Shown one piece after another: positions 16,200 to 25,648 of a DNA stretch of 64,000 bases (the first letter of the stretch is position 1; every line of letters begins with the position of its first letter). The DNA is taken from contig NZ_LQPW01000005.1 of NCBI RefSeq assembly GCF_002116635.1, positions 62,001 to 126,000 of the forward strand. The letters run 5' to 3'. The notes beneath the pieces were generated by a model. It was not told the DNA's origin and searched no databases. It saw only the letters and a list, made by a program, of their open reading frames with translations. A program made the position numbers and the translations under genes. The stretch is from Mycobacterium szulgai (GTDB taxonomy: Bacteria > Actinomycetota > Actinomycetes > Mycobacteriales > Mycobacteriaceae).

Positions 16200-17900
16200 A
16201 TGCCATTTGTCATCGCCACCCCGGACCTGTTGGCCACGACCGCAACGGATTTGGAAAGCATCGGCGCCGCGATCAGCGCCGGCAACGCTGCCGCCGCGGC
16301 GCGAACGACGGGTGTGGTGGCGGCCGCGGCCGATGATGTGTCGGCGGCGATCGCGACGACGTTCGGCCAGTACGGCCATGCCTACCAGGCCGTCAGCGCT
16401 CAAATGGCGACGTTCCATGACCAATTCGTCGGCGCACTGAGCGCCGGAAGTGCGGCCTATGCCAGCGCGGAGGCCACCAATGCCTCGCCAATGCAGCAAC
16501 TCCTCAACCTGATCAATGCCCCTACCGAAGCGGTGCTTGGGCGCCCGCTGATCGGCAACGGGACCGATGGGGCACCGGGCAGCGACGCAAACGGCGGAGC
16601 CGGGGGGCTGTTGTTCGGCAACGGCGGTAACGGCGGCAGCGGTGGGGGTGCGCACCCCGGCGGTGGCAGTGGCGGTGACGCGGGACTCTTCGGCAACGGC
16701 GGCAGCGGCGGGGCGGGTACCTCCGGCGCGTCGGGCGGTCGCGGCGGCAACGGCGGCTTTTTCTATGGCAGCGGCGGCGCCGGCGGAATCGGCGGGAACG
16801 CGACCGTCGCGGGCGGTAACGGAGGCATGGGCGGCAACGGCGGCTCGGCCGGCCTGTGGGGCCACGGCGGCGCCGGCGGCAGCGGCGGCCTGGGTGCCCA
16901 AGGGGCCGACGGCGTCAACCCCGGCCCTCTCCCCAACCAGGGAAGTCCGGCGCAGGGCGGAGCCCCCGGCCTGCCCAACTCCAACGGCACCGGCGGCCCC
17001 GGCGGGTCTGGCTCCAACGGTGTCAGCACCAACGGCGTTGGTCAGGCCGGCGGCAACGGCGGAATCGGCGGAACCGGCCTGGACGGCAGCGGGATTGGCG
17101 CGGTAGCGGGCGGCAACGGCGGCTCGGGAGGCAACGGCGGCTTCGGTGCCGCGGGCGGCAACGGCGGCCAGGGCGGTGACGCCCTTCCCGGCAATAACGC
17201 GGTCACCGTCGGGGGTGCCGGCGGCGCCGGCGGTACTGGCGGGGCCGGCGCGGTTGGCGGCAACGGCGGCAATGGCGGCAACGCCGAAAACGTCGGCGGC
17301 ACAGGCGGACCTGGCGGTACCGGCGGAACCGGGGCTACCGGCGGCACCGGCGGCACGGGTGGCAGCGGCAACCCATCACACGATTCCGTCGGCGGTTCCG
17401 GAGGCGCGGGCGGCGCCGGCGGAACGGGTGCCGCAGGCGGTAGTGGTGGCAACGGCGGCGCTGGTGGAGCCGGCGGTCGCGGTGGATTGCTCTTCGGCGA
17501 CGGTGGCGGTGGCGGTATCGGCGGGGACGGCGGTCTGGGCGGCGCCGGCGATACCGGTGGCAACGGCGGTAAAGGGGGCGGCGGCGGCCAGGCCGGCGCC
17601 CAGGGAGACGAAAACGGCGGCGCCGGTGGCAATGGCGGCAGCGGTGGAGACGGCGGCGCCGGTGGCGCGGGCGGCAGCGGCGGCAATGGCGGCGCGGGCG
17701 GGTCAGGCGGACTGATTTACGGAAGCCACTCGGGCGGCGCCGGCAGCGGCGGAACCGGGGCTGGCGGTGGCGCAGGCGGGACGCCGGGTCTGGGCGGCAG
17801 TGGCGGGTTCGGCGACGGCTCAGGCCCGGACGGCACCGCGGGTAACTCCGGCCAGCAGGGCGCCGCCGGCGCTGCCGGCCTCGACGGCCTGCCCGGCTGA
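16200..17900 (+). CDS. PE_PGRS family protein
   Basis: A 566-residue protein. Residues 1 to about 95 form the PE domain ([20 protein letters not shown] and [14 protein letters not shown]), which directs secretion through an ESX/type VII system. A linker [20 protein letters not shown] is followed by about 430 residues of Gly-Gly-Asn and Gly-Gly-Ala repeats ending LDGLPG. No separate C-terminal domain is present. PE_PGRS proteins are surface-associated and restricted to slow-growing mycobacteria. No ESX or PPE gene is adjacent; the gene stands alone after the P450-ferredoxin pair. Confidence 0.97.
   Translation: MPFVIATPDLLATTATDLESIGAAISAGNAAAAARTTGVVAAAADDVSAAIATTFGQYGHAYQAVSAQMATFHDQFVGALSAGSAAYASAEATNASPMQQLLNLINAPTEAVLGRPLIGNGTDGAPGSDANGGAGGLLFGNGGNGGSGGGAHPGGGSGGDAGLFGNGGSGGAGTSGASGGRGGNGGFFYGSGGAGGIGGNATVAGGNGGMGGNGGSAGLWGHGGAGGSGGLGAQGADGVNPGPLPNQGSPAQGGAPGLPNSNGTGGPGGSGSNGVSTNGVGQAGGNGGIGGTGLDGSGIGAVAGGNGGSGGNGGFGAAGGNGGQGGDALPGNNAVTVGGAGGAGGTGGAGAVGGNGGNGGNAENVGGTGGPGGTGGTGATGGTGGTGGSGNPSHDSVGGSGGAGGAGGTGAAGGSGGNGGAGGAGGRGGLLFGDGGGGGIGGDGGLGGAGDTGGNGGKGGGGGQAGAQGDENGGAGGNGGSGGDGGAGGAGGSGGNGGAGGSGGLIYGSHSGGAGSGGTGAGGGAGGTPGLGGSGGFGDGSGPDGTAGNSGQQGAAGAAGLDGLPG
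16585..17890 (+). repeat. PGRS tandem repeat region (GGCGGCAACGGC-like units)
   Basis: Imperfect repeats of codons for Gly-Gly-Asn, Gly-Gly-Ala and Gly-Gly-Thr run through the gene, with local G+C far above the window average. It can recombine with other PGRS loci and is prone to length variation and assembly error. Confidence 0.85.
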
Positions 17901-17993
17901 ACCCGACAAACTCGCGAATTCGCCCGCTCCCGGGGGACGTTTGATCCCTGCCCGCAGTGTCGATCCCTGACGTGGACGCATATTTCTGCCCGC

Positions 17994-18360
17994 ATGCTCA
18001 CGCGTCGCGGGGAGATACACGACCCACTCGGTTTGTCGATCGGGGTGGCGAACCTGGTGGCCGCCCGGACCAGTAGCGCGCCGGTTACCCCGCCGCTCGG
18101 TGTTGACGTTGTTCGGCCACCGCACGCCCGAAGTGGGCGACCCAGACGAGAATCCCAACCTCACCGAGCCCGGCCTGTTGCTGAGCGGCGTCGTCGAGCG
18201 GGTCGCGGATTCAGACCCGTCGATAGCGGCCGATGGATCAACCCATCCCGCCGATACACTTGCCGCCGCCGCGCTGGATGCCACGGCAGGCACCGTCAAC
18301 GCGGTCAGCACAGTGGCAGCGGTCCGCACAACCGGATTGGCGGCCGCGGCGTCCAGCTGA
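17994..18360 (+). pseudogene. Frameshifted, truncated remnant of a mycobacterial Hsp70-like gene
   Basis: Starting at ATG 17994 the frame encodes HDPLGLSIGVANLVAARTSS, the typical N-terminus of mycobacterial Hsp70-like proteins. At about 18085-18091 one extra C in a CCCC run shifts the frame. The continuation in the frame of 18100 reads LTLFGHRTPEVGDPDENPN, LTEPGLLLSG and VVERV, then ADGSTHPADTLAAAALDA. After that the match ends and a short Ala-rich tail stops at 18360, so the ATPase domain is mostly gone. I recognise this from the family pattern; about 90 of the normal several hundred residues remain. It fills most of the 465-bp space between the PE_PGRS gene and the ferredoxin gene. Confidence 0.7.
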
Positions 18361-18365
18361 GTCTG

Positions 18366-18554
18366 TCAGCACTCGCTAATCGCCTGTTCCGGACAACACT
18401 CGATGGCCTCACGGGTGGCGGCGTCGAATTCCGTTGGAACATCGGAGGTTATCGCCACCGAGTAGCCGTCTTCGGTCAGGCTGAAGACTTCCGGACACAA
18501 TGTCAGGCACACGCCGTGGCCACGGCACGTCCCGTCGTCGACCCGAACCTTCAT
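18366..18554 (-). CDS. Ferredoxin (P450 redox partner)
   Basis: A 62-residue ferredoxin, last gene of a two-gene unit, with its ATG overlapping the P450 stop by 4 bp. The cluster motif is CRGHGVCLTLCPEVF with CCPEQAI, that is C-x2-H-x2-C and C-P, a common pattern for mycobacterial P450 ferredoxins. It should serve the P450 encoded just upstream. Confidence 0.93.
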   Translation of the reverse strand: MKVRVDDGTCRGHGVCLTLCPEVFSLTEDGYSVAITSDVPTEFDAATREAIECCPEQAISEC

Positions 18555-19837
18555 GCCGCAGTGAACTCCAAATGCAGCTCGGTCAGGCCACGCAGGATAT
18601 AGGTCGGAACATATTGGTAACGGCGGTCATTCGCAGGCCCATGCGCGCGCTCGCTGATTCTGATGTCCGATGTCCGGTCCAGCAGGCGCTCGAGGGCCAC
18701 CCGGGTTTCGGCGCGGGCCAGCGGAGCACCCGGGCAGCTGTGAATCCCCCGCCCGAACGAAAGATGTTGGCGGGCATTCTTGCGCGCGGGATCGAAAGTC
18801 GTGGGGTCGTCGAATCGGCGCGGATCCCGATTGGCGGCGGCCTGCAGCACCATCACAGTGGTGCCGGCCGGAAGGTCAACTCCGCCAACGTTGGTGGGCA
18901 CCCGTGACAACCGAAAATCGCCCTTGACCGGGCTCTCGATGCGCAGCGCCTCCTCGATGAAGTTCGGGATCAGGCTACGGTCCCTACGCAGTTGCTGTTG
19001 AATATCGGGACGCTCACCGATGGTCTGCAAAGCAGCGCCCAGGAGCCGCACCGTGGTCTCCTGGCCCGCCGAGAAGACGTTGCACGCCACCCGGGCGACG
19101 TCTTCGACGTCGGGAATGGAACCGTCGGGGAAGGTCGCCGTCGCAAGGCCGGTCAGCACGTCTTCGCGGGGTTGGCGGCGGCGGTCCCGAATGTAATCGG
19201 AGAAAGTGCCGTAGAGGAACTCTAATGGGTTGTGCGCCAACGATTCTTTGCCCGTGCCCCCGACACCGCCGCCGGAGTGCTGCCGGATGTTCTTGACGAA
19301 GGTGCCCCGGTCCTCCTCCGGAACACCCAACAGATCCGCGATCACCAGCAGGGTGAAGGGGCCGGCAAAGCCTTTGATGAATTCGCCCTCGCCCGAGGTC
19401 AGGAACTCGTCGAGCACGCGGTCGGCCAGCACCCACATGGCGTCCTCGTTCTCCTTGAGGCGCTTTGGGGTGATCAGCCGCATCAGCAGGGAGCGATGGT
19501 TGGTGTGGGTGGGCGGATCGAGAGTGGGCAGCTGGTCACTGAACGGTAGTTCGTCGCGGTGCTGCTCGATGAGCTCGGTGACATCGTCCCCGTCAAGCGG
19601 TACCGGGAAACCGGGAAACGGTCCGGTCACCGAGATACATGACGAGAATGTCTCGGCGTCGTTCAAGACGCCGACGGCCTCCTCCCAGCCGGTGACCATG
19701 GTGACGCCGTAGTGGCCTTCTTTGGTGACCGGGCACCGCTGGCGTAGGGCCTCGTAGTAGGGGTACGGATTGTCGACCAGCCGGGCGTCGCGGAAGAAGT
19801 CCATCTCGGTGAAGTCGTTCACCATCCCAAGCTCCAT
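18551..19837 (-). CDS. Cytochrome P450
   Basis: A 428-residue P450 starting at ATG 19837 (an internal ATG at 19825 is also possible). It has the I-helix FSAGQETTVRLLG, ExxR in EEALRIESPVKGDF, and the haem loop FGRGIHSCPGAPLARAE with the Cys ligand. The conserved LDPPTHTNHRSLLMRLITP is present. It is followed by its own ferredoxin. The start lies 17 bp from an operator-like dyad at 19854, which suggests repression by the regulator of the 27-35 kb block. Confidence 0.95.
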   Translation of the reverse strand: MELGMVNDFTEMDFFRDARLVDNPYPYYEALRQRCPVTKEGHYGVTMVTGWEEAVGVLNDAETFSSCISVTGPFPGFPVPLDGDDVTELIEQHRDELPFSDQLPTLDPPTHTNHRSLLMRLITPKRLKENEDAMWVLADRVLDEFLTSGEGEFIKGFAGPFTLLVIADLLGVPEEDRGTFVKNIRQHSGGGVGGTGKESLAHNPLEFLYGTFSDYIRDRRRQPREDVLTGLATATFPDGSIPDVEDVARVACNVFSAGQETTVRLLGAALQTIGERPDIQQQLRRDRSLIPNFIEEALRIESPVKGDFRLSRVPTNVGGVDLPAGTTVMVLQAAANRDPRRFDDPTTFDPARKNARQHLSFGRGIHSCPGAPLARAETRVALERLLDRTSDIRISERAHGPANDRRYQYVPTYILRGLTELHLEFTAA

Positions 19838-19853
19838 TCGAATCTCAACTAGC

Positions 19854-19868
19854 GAGAATCAGCCTCTC
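19854..19868. promoter_or_regulatory. Operator-like dyad GAGAAT-CAG-CCTCTC
   Basis: A 6-3-6 element with a perfect left arm and a two-mismatch right arm, 17 bp upstream of the P450 start. It is next to a second short palindrome CTCATAGATGAG at 19866-19877. It resembles the stronger copies at 27221 and 34190. Confidence 0.45.
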
Positions 19869-19927
19869 ATAGATGAGTATCAGGTTTCCACAGCAGGTGG
19901 TGAACTGCAACGTCGGCCCGGGCCGAA

Positions 19928-20443
19928 TCAAGCCGGCAGCAGGTCCGCCGCGACCGACGGGCACGCCATCAGACCGCTGCGAAACTTTTCGGCCGCGTCC
20001 ACCGCAGCCGTCGGCAACGCCGCGGCGGCCAGCGCCTGGGCTTTGAATGTCCTTGCAGCCGTGCTCAACCGGTGCTGCACCAGCCCAACACTGTCACCCA
20101 GCTCCACCGGCCACGTTTCGCCCCACAGCGTGACTTCGGTGACGCCCTGCGCCAGTGCCTGCAGCACTCCACTCCGCACCCGCGGGTCGCAGCCGAGCAG
20201 ATCGGCCGCGGCGGCCAGCGCTTGTGGGCGCGGGCGGGCACCCACCGATGCCAATGCCTCTTCGAGGCCGAGCGTCTGGAGTCCCAGGATGTCTAGCGGT
20301 CGCTCGTCGGTGTAACCGCCATTGGGCTCGGCGATAACCACCGTGACGTCCCACCCCGCCATCGCCCGGTCGAACAGCCACCCGCCGGCGTACTTCACCA
20401 CGTCGACAACGCTGACCGCGACCACATCGAGGCGGTACCTCAA
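19928..20443 (-). CDS. Protein of unknown function
   Basis: A predicted 171-residue protein. The proposed start is TTG 20443, 8 bp after the TetR stop and preceded by AGGA; a GTG at 20425 is the alternative. The longer frame into the TetR gene is rejected. It begins RYRLDVVAVSVVDVVKYAGG and continues WLFDRAMAGWDVTVVIAEPN, then an Ala- and Leu-rich helical half (GVLQALAQGVTEVTLWGETW). No domain is recognised and there is no signal peptide. It shares a transcript with the TetR gene and possibly the thiolase gene. Confidence 0.6.
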   Translation of the reverse strand: MRYRLDVVAVSVVDVVKYAGGWLFDRAMAGWDVTVVIAEPNGGYTDERPLDILGLQTLGLEEALASVGARPRPQALAAAADLLGCDPRVRSGVLQALAQGVTEVTLWGETWPVELGDSVGLVQHRLSTAARTFKAQALAAAALPTAAVDAAEKFRSGLMACPSVAADLLPA

Positions 20444-20451
20444 GTCCTGTT

Positions 20452-21054
20452 CTAGGTCTTGGGCGGGGAGAAGTCGCGCGCCAGAGCTTCGGCGTACTCC
20501 TTGAACACCTCGGCCAGCGGTATCGACGGATCGAGCAACCATGTCATCTCCATTCCGTGGATGAAGGCGAGAATTTCAGTCGCCTTGACGGCGGGGTCTA
20601 TATCGGCGCGGTAGCGGCCGGCGGCCTGACCGCGACGGATGCCCTCGGCGACGATGTCGGTCGCGTCCCGCTGCCGGGCGACCAGACGATCATGCAGCGG
20701 AGCATCGGGGTGGATGTTCTCGACCAGCAGCACGGTGAACGTGCCCACCAGTTCCGGTGCCCGGCTGAAGCGATCGGCGACCTGAGCTATCTCGCCGATC
20801 AGGTCGCCGCCGCGGTCGGAGTGGGTGTCGTCGTCCAGGTCGCGTGCGTCCAGCACGGCGTGCAGCAGCTGCTCCTTGGATTCGAAGTGGTGCAGCAGTC
20901 CCGCGGGACTGACGCCGGCTTCCCCGGCGATCTGCGCCAGCGTGGTGTTGCGCCAGCCGTTGCGCGACAAGAGCCGCTGCGCGACCTCGAGTATCCGCTG
21001 CTTACGGTCCTCCCCCTTGGCCAGCAGCGTGTCGTATGGCCGTGCTTCGGGCAC
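20452..21054 (-). CDS. TetR family transcriptional regulator
   Basis: A 200-residue regulator starting at GTG 21054, preceded by GGAG. The N-terminal helix-turn-helix reads TTLAQIAGEAGVSPAGLLHH then FESKEQLLHAVLDARD, typical of TetR. The C-terminal ligand-binding half is Ala- and Leu-rich. A perfect inverted repeat of 9-bp arms lies at 21077-21100, 22 bp before the start, so it is probably autoregulated. It lies 85 bp after the thiolase gene on the same strand. Confidence 0.93.
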   Translation of the reverse strand: MPEARPYDTLLAKGEDRKQRILEVAQRLLSRNGWRNTTLAQIAGEAGVSPAGLLHHFESKEQLLHAVLDARDLDDDTHSDRGGDLIGEIAQVADRFSRAPELVGTFTVLLVENIHPDAPLHDRLVARQRDATDIVAEGIRRGQAAGRYRADIDPAVKATEILAFIHGMEMTWLLDPSIPLAEVFKEYAEALARDFSPPKT

Positions 21055-21076
21055 TGCACTCCTTCTCGTCTGGCAA

Positions 21077-21100
21077 AACCTACTGAACACACAGTAGGTT
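21077..21100. promoter_or_regulatory. TetR operator candidate, 9-bp arms with 6-bp spacer
   Basis: Arms AACCTACTG (21077-21085) and CAGTAGGTT (21092-21100) are perfect reverse complements around a 6-bp centre. Position and symmetry fit an autoregulatory site of the TetR gene that starts at 21054. No second copy was noticed in the window. Confidence 0.7.
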
Positions 21101-21139
21101 GGTTGGGACGGCCCTGACAAGGGGCCTGACGGGTATTCG

Positions 21140-22288
21140 TTAAGCCACGAGCTCGACCAGGGTGGCGTTGGCGGTCCCCCCGCCCTCACACATGGTCTGC
21201 AGGCCGTAGCGAATCCCGTTGTCGCGCATGTGATGCACCATCCGCGTCATCAGCACGGCGCCGGATGCGCCCAATGGGTGACCCAGCGCGATCGCGCCGC
21301 CCAGCGGATTCGTCCGGCTCGGATCGGCTCCCGTTTCGGCCAGCCACGCCAGCGGCACCGGCGCGAACGCCTCGTTCACCTCGAAGACGCCGATATCGCC
21401 CAGCGCAACGCCGGACTTGCGCAGCACCTTCTCAGTCGCCGGAATGGGCCCGGTGAGCATGAGCACCGGATCCGCTCCGGTCACCGCACCCGCCCGGTAG
21501 CGCACGATCGGCGTCAGCCCGAGCTCGAGCGCCATGGCAGAGGTGGTGACCAAAAGGGCGGCCGCGCCATCGGAGATCTGCGAGGAATTTCCAGCGTGGA
21601 TGACGCCGTCGGCGACGAAGGCGGGTTTCAGTCCCGCCAGTTTCTCCACGGTCGTGCCGCGGCGCACACCTTCATCGGCGTGGACGACGGTTCCGTCGTC
21701 TTCGAATACAGGGACGATCTGCTCGATGAAGGCGCCACGGTCCTGCGCCGCGGCAGCCCGTTCATGGGACAGGGCGGAGTATTCGTCGAGCCGGCCGCGG
21801 GAGAACCCCCACTTCTTGGCGATCATCTCCGCCGACAGCCCCTGGTTGAACGAGAAATCACCATAACGGGCAAGAACTTTCGGCCCATAGGGCATACCGG
21901 TCGCGCGGGCCGCACCCAGCGGCACGCGGCTCATAACTTCCACGCCGCCGGCCACCACGACGTCTTGCTGGCCCGACATCACCGCTTGCACCGCGAAATC
22001 AAGAGCCTGCTGGCTAGAGCCACACGCCCGGTTCACCGTGGTTCCGGGGATGCTTTCCGGCCAGCCGGCAGCAAGCACCGCGTAGCGGCCGATGTTGCTG
22101 GACTGGTCGCCGACCTGGGAAACGCACCCCCAGATCACGTCGTCGATGAGCTCAGGGTTGATACCGGTGCGTTCCAGCAGTTCGTTGAGGACGACAGCGG
22201 ACAGGTCTGCGGCATGCATTCCGGACAATCCCCCGTTGCGCTTGCCTACCGCAGTGCGCACGGCCTCGACGACGACTGTTTCCCGCAT
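21140..22288 (-). CDS. Acetyl-CoA acetyltransferase (thiolase, FadA-like)
   Basis: A 382-residue thiolase. ATG 22288 ([20 protein letters not shown]) is the family-typical start; the open frame upstream is not. It has the nucleophilic Cys in [18 protein letters not shown], the [14 protein letters not shown] segment, the [15 protein letters not shown] histidine motif, and the C-terminal [14 protein letters not shown] with the second catalytic Cys. It performs the last, thiolytic step of a beta-oxidation-type cycle. It lies upstream of and on the same strand as the TetR gene, and is divergent from the PPE gene by 197 bp. Confidence 0.95.
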   Translation of the reverse strand: MRETVVVEAVRTAVGKRNGGLSGMHAADLSAVVLNELLERTGINPELIDDVIWGCVSQVGDQSSNIGRYAVLAAGWPESIPGTTVNRACGSSQQALDFAVQAVMSGQQDVVVAGGVEVMSRVPLGAARATGMPYGPKVLARYGDFSFNQGLSAEMIAKKWGFSRGRLDEYSALSHERAAAAQDRGAFIEQIVPVFEDDGTVVHADEGVRRGTTVEKLAGLKPAFVADGVIHAGNSSQISDGAAALLVTTSAMALELGLTPIVRYRAGAVTGADPVLMLTGPIPATEKVLRKSGVALGDIGVFEVNEAFAPVPLAWLAETGADPSRTNPLGGAIALGHPLGASGAVLMTRMVHHMRDNGIRYGLQTMCEGGGTANATLVELVA

Positions 22289-22485
22289 TGATCCGCTCCG
22301 ATCGCTCCGCTCTCGATACTCGACCAGTAAACGACGGGCCCAGCTATGTGATGAAGGCGGCATCCGCTTCGTGCGCAATCCGCAGGGTTCAGCGAAAACT
22401 GCGCCGCCACGCCGCGATCGACGTAAAATTGTTTGCTGATCGCAGGCCCCAGTTACTTAGATCAGCTCGAAAAAGGACAAATGCC

Positions 22486-24378
22486 ATGAATTTTTCGGTA
22501 TTGCCGCCTGAGATCAATTCTTTGCGGATGTTCTCTGGCGCCGGTTCTGGGCCAATGCTGGCGGCATCAGCCGCATGGGATGGACTGGCGAGCGAATTAG
22601 GCTGGGCAGCAACCTCATTCGAAACGGTGACGTCAGGTCTGGCCGGGCAGGCGTGGCAGGGCCCGGCGTCGGCAGCGATGGCGAGGGCTGCGACCTCTTA
22701 TGCGGGCTGGCTGAGTGCGACGGCGGCGCGGGCGGCGGGAGCCGCGGGCCAGGCGAAAGCAGTGGCAAGTGCATTCGAGTCGGCTCGGGCTGCGATGATC
22801 CACCCCTTGGCGGTGGCAGCCAACCGCAATGTGTTCGTGCAGTTGGTGTTGTCGAATCTGTTCGGCCAAAACGCCCCGGCGATTGCTGCTGCCGAGGCCA
22901 TGTACGAGCAGATGTGGGCCGCAGATGTGGCGGCAATGGTGGGATATCACGGCGGGGCGTCAGCCGCGGCGGCGCAGTTGCAATCTTGGCAACAGGCGCT
23001 GCAGGGGTTGCTCGGCCTGCCGGGCCAGACGAGCGCCGTCAGCGCGGCAGCGGCCAACCCCGCCGATGCGATCGGGAACACCGGTGCTACCAACGTGGGC
23101 GCCGGCAACATAGGCAACGCCAACCTGGGCAGCGGCAACACCGGGAACGCCAACCTGGGCAGCGGCAACGTCGGCAACGCCAACATCGGTAGCGGCAACA
23201 AGGGCGGCATCAACATCGGTAGCGGCAACAGCGGTTCACAAAACCTCGGCAGCGGAAATATCGGTTCCGGAAGTTTCGGCGATGGCAACAACGGCGCCCG
23301 GAACTTCGGCTCCGGAAACTTCGGCAACGGCAACATTGGCTTCGGAAACATCGGCGCGGCAAACTTTGGCGGCGGCAATATCGGACCTGCGAACATCGGC
23401 GGCGGTAACAACGGCAGCACAAACTTTGGCAGCGGAAATTCCGGCAACTTCAACGTCGGCGCCGGGAACCTGGGCAGCAACAACGTGGGTTTTGGGAACC
23501 TCGGCAACAACAACGTGGGCTTCGGACTCACCGGTAACAATCAGGTCGGGATCGGTGCGCTGAACACGGGCGCTAACAACATTGGCTTCGGTAACTCGGG
23601 AAGCAATAACATCGGCTTCTTCAACTCCGGCAATAACAATGTGGGCTTCTTCAACTCGGGTAACGGCAACTCCGGCTTCGCAAACTCAGGGGCCACCAAC
23701 ACTGGCTTTTGGAACGCGGGCGGCACAAACTGGGGCGTCGGGAACGCGGGCTTCACCAACACGGGCTTCGGGAACGCGGGCAACCTCAACACGGGCTACG
23801 GGAACGCGGGCAACTTCAACACGGGACTTGGCAATGCGGGCAATGCGAACGCAGGCATCGCGAACGCCGGCAATGCAAACGCGGGCTTCGGCAATGGGGG
23901 CGCCCAAAATACGGGCTTTGGAAACTCGGGAAGCACCAACACTGGCTTCGGTAATGCCGGCTCTATCAACACCGGATTCGGCAACTCGGGCGACATCAAT
24001 ACGGGCTTCCTCAACTCGACAAACCTGAGCACAGGAGTCGCAAACCTGGGTCCGGTAGGCCCAAACTCGGGCTTCGGCAATGCCGGCACGAACAACTCGG
24101 GCTTCTTCAACACCAATACCAGCAGCTTCAACTCTGGCTTCTTCAATGCGGGCACCAACGGCTTCAACTCCGGCATCAATAACTCGGGCGCCTCCACTGC
24201 CGGTATCAATAACTCCGGTTTCGCCAACATCGGCATCGGCAATACGGGCAACCGCACTACTGGCATCGGCAACTCGGCCAACAACATCGTTTTCGGCACG
24301 TCGGGTGTGTCAAACTCGTCCACGCTCAGCTCGGGCGGTTTCAACACCGGAACTCTGCAGTCCGGTTTCTTTCGCTAA
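22486..24378 (+). CDS. PPE family protein, PPE-MPTR subgroup
   Basis: A 630-residue protein starting at ATG 22486 after AAAAGGA. Residues 1 to about 180 form the PPE domain ([20 protein letters not shown] with Pro-Pro-Glu at 7-9, and the WxG motif in GQAWQGPAS). From about residue 195 it consists of the pentapeptide-type repeat N-x-G-x-G-N-x-G/S-x-x to the end (for example [18 protein letters not shown]). This architecture is secreted through ESX systems and is limited to slow-growing mycobacteria. No PE partner is adjacent. Its stop overlaps the convergent acyl-CoA dehydrogenase stop by 4 bp. Confidence 0.97.
   Translation: MNFSVLPPEINSLRMFSGAGSGPMLAASAAWDGLASELGWAATSFETVTSGLAGQAWQGPASAAMARAATSYAGWLSATAARAAGAAGQAKAVASAFESARAAMIHPLAVAANRNVFVQLVLSNLFGQNAPAIAAAEAMYEQMWAADVAAMVGYHGGASAAAAQLQSWQQALQGLLGLPGQTSAVSAAAANPADAIGNTGATNVGAGNIGNANLGSGNTGNANLGSGNVGNANIGSGNKGGINIGSGNSGSQNLGSGNIGSGSFGDGNNGARNFGSGNFGNGNIGFGNIGAANFGGGNIGPANIGGGNNGSTNFGSGNSGNFNVGAGNLGSNNVGFGNLGNNNVGFGLTGNNQVGIGALNTGANNIGFGNSGSNNIGFFNSGNNNVGFFNSGNGNSGFANSGATNTGFWNAGGTNWGVGNAGFTNTGFGNAGNLNTGYGNAGNFNTGLGNAGNANAGIANAGNANAGFGNGGAQNTGFGNSGSTNTGFGNAGSINTGFGNSGDINTGFLNSTNLSTGVANLGPVGPNSGFGNAGTNNSGFFNTNTSSFNSGFFNAGTNGFNSGINNSGASTAGINNSGFANIGIGNTGNRTTGIGNSANNIVFGTSGVSNSSTLSSGGFNTGTLQSGFFR
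23071..24360 (+). repeat. MPTR repeat region within the PPE gene
   Basis: About 1.3 kb of imperfect 15- and 30-bp units encoding Asn-Thr/Ile-Gly-Phe/Ser-Gly-Asn-Ala/Ser-Gly. Units from about 23580 to 24000 are more uniform (AACNCNGGCTTCGGNAAC), suggesting recent internal duplication. It is a likely site of length polymorphism. Confidence 0.85.
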
Positions 24379-25553
24379 TAGCTCCTGGGCAGTTTAAGTG
24401 CGTGCGACCCGAGGAAGTTGAGGATCATCTCCTGGCTGACCGGCGCGATCTTCATCAGCCGGGCCTCGCGGAAGTAACGCGTCACGTGGTATTCCTCTGC
24501 GTAGCCCATGCCCCCGTGGGTCTGCAACGCTCGGTCTGCGGCGGCAAAGCCGGCATCGGCGCACAAATATTTGGCCGTATTCGCTTCTCGCCCACAGGGT
24601 TTTCCGTTGTCGTAGAGCCAGGTGGCCTTGCGCAACATCAGCTCGGCTGCATCCAGCCGGGCCAATGAATCGGCCAGCGGGAACTGGATGCCCTGGTTCA
24701 TGCCGATCGGCCGCCCGAACACCTCGCGTTCATTGGCGTACTTCACCGCCCGGTCCAGCGCTACCCTGCCGATGCCCAGCGCCTCGGCGGCGATCAGCAT
24801 CCGTTCTGGGTTCAAGCCATCGAGGATGTACTGAAAGCCCTTGCCCTCCTCGCCAATTCGATCGGCGACTGGAATCTCGAGGTTGTCGATGAACAACTCG
24901 TTGGAGCTGACGGCATTGCGGCCCATCTTGCGGATCGGGCGGATATCAACGCGGCTGCGATCTAGATCGGTGAGGAACAGCGTCATCCCATCGGTCTTCT
25001 TCGTGCCTCTTTTCTCGACGGAGTCGAGCGCCTCCGTGCGCGTCAGCAGCAGTATCTTGTCCGACTCCATCGCCTTGGAAATCCACACCTTGCGACCGTT
25101 GACGATGTAGCGGTCGCCGTCGCGCTTGGCGAATGTGGTAATGCGCGAAGTGTCAAGTCCTGCGCCGGGTTCGGTCACCCCGAAGCACACGTGCACCTCG
25201 CCGGTCGCGACGCTGGGCAACGTGCGCGCCTTGAGTTCGTCGGAGCCGTGCACCACCACCGGTTGCATGCCGAAGATGGACAAGTGAATCGAGCTCGCGG
25301 CGTTCATCGCGCCACCGGATCTGGCTACCTCTTCGAGCAGAATCGTGGCTTCGGTGATGCCCAGGCCGTGGCCGCCGTACTCGACCGGAATCGTCATGCC
25401 CAGCCAGCCACCCTGTGCGATGGCGTCATAGAACTCGGTTGGAAACTCGTGCGCCTGGTCTTTTTCCATCCAGTAGTGGTCGTCGAACTTGCGCGCCAGC
25501 TCCGCGACCGACCGGCGAATCAGCTGCTGGTCTTCGGTCAGCTCGAAATTCAT
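24375..25553 (-). CDS. Acyl-CoA dehydrogenase
   Basis: A 392-residue FAD-dependent dehydrogenase starting at ATG 25553. Motifs: [20 protein letters not shown] (substrate and flavin site), [32 protein letters not shown], and the C-terminal [20 protein letters not shown] with the isoalloxazine contacts. It has the usual length and both catalytic halves. It is 95 bp downstream of the amidohydrolase gene at 25649, with a hairpin between them, and is convergent with the PPE gene. It probably follows CoA activation of the amidohydrolase product. Confidence 0.95.
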   Translation of the reverse strand: MNFELTEDQQLIRRSVAELARKFDDHYWMEKDQAHEFPTEFYDAIAQGGWLGMTIPVEYGGHGLGITEATILLEEVARSGGAMNAASSIHLSIFGMQPVVVHGSDELKARTLPSVATGEVHVCFGVTEPGAGLDTSRITTFAKRDGDRYIVNGRKVWISKAMESDKILLLTRTEALDSVEKRGTKKTDGMTLFLTDLDRSRVDIRPIRKMGRNAVSSNELFIDNLEIPVADRIGEEGKGFQYILDGLNPERMLIAAEALGIGRVALDRAVKYANEREVFGRPIGMNQGIQFPLADSLARLDAAELMLRKATWLYDNGKPCGREANTAKYLCADAGFAAADRALQTHGGMGYAEEYHVTRYFREARLMKIAPVSQEMILNFLGSHALKLPRSY

Positions 25554-25574
25554 TCAGCCGCTCCTTGTTCGCGC

Positions 25575-25631
25575 CGAGATTGCCGTGTTGGTCGTGGATC
25601 GCCGAAAATCACAACCCTGAGCGCAATCTCG
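25575..25631. repeat. Intergenic hairpin element
   Basis: Perfect 9-bp arms CGAGATTGC (25575-25583) and GCAATCTCG (25623-25631), with an inner imperfect stem GGTCGTG against CACAACC. It lies between the amidohydrolase stop and the acyl-CoA dehydrogenase start on the minus strand, where it may attenuate or process the transcript. The shape resembles a dispersed palindromic unit. Confidence 0.5.
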
Positions 25632-25648
25632 ACGCAACCCCGGGCGCC

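Noticed and set aside
17042..17686. Proline-rich minus-strand frame across the PGRS region
   Set aside because: The Pro-Pro repeats are the complement of Gly-Gly codons in the PE_PGRS gene, not an independent gene.
16585..17890. Tandem repeats that might be taken for a CRISPR or minisatellite array
   Set aside because: Repeats are in frame, imperfect and encode Gly-Gly-x; there are no unique spacers or cas genes.
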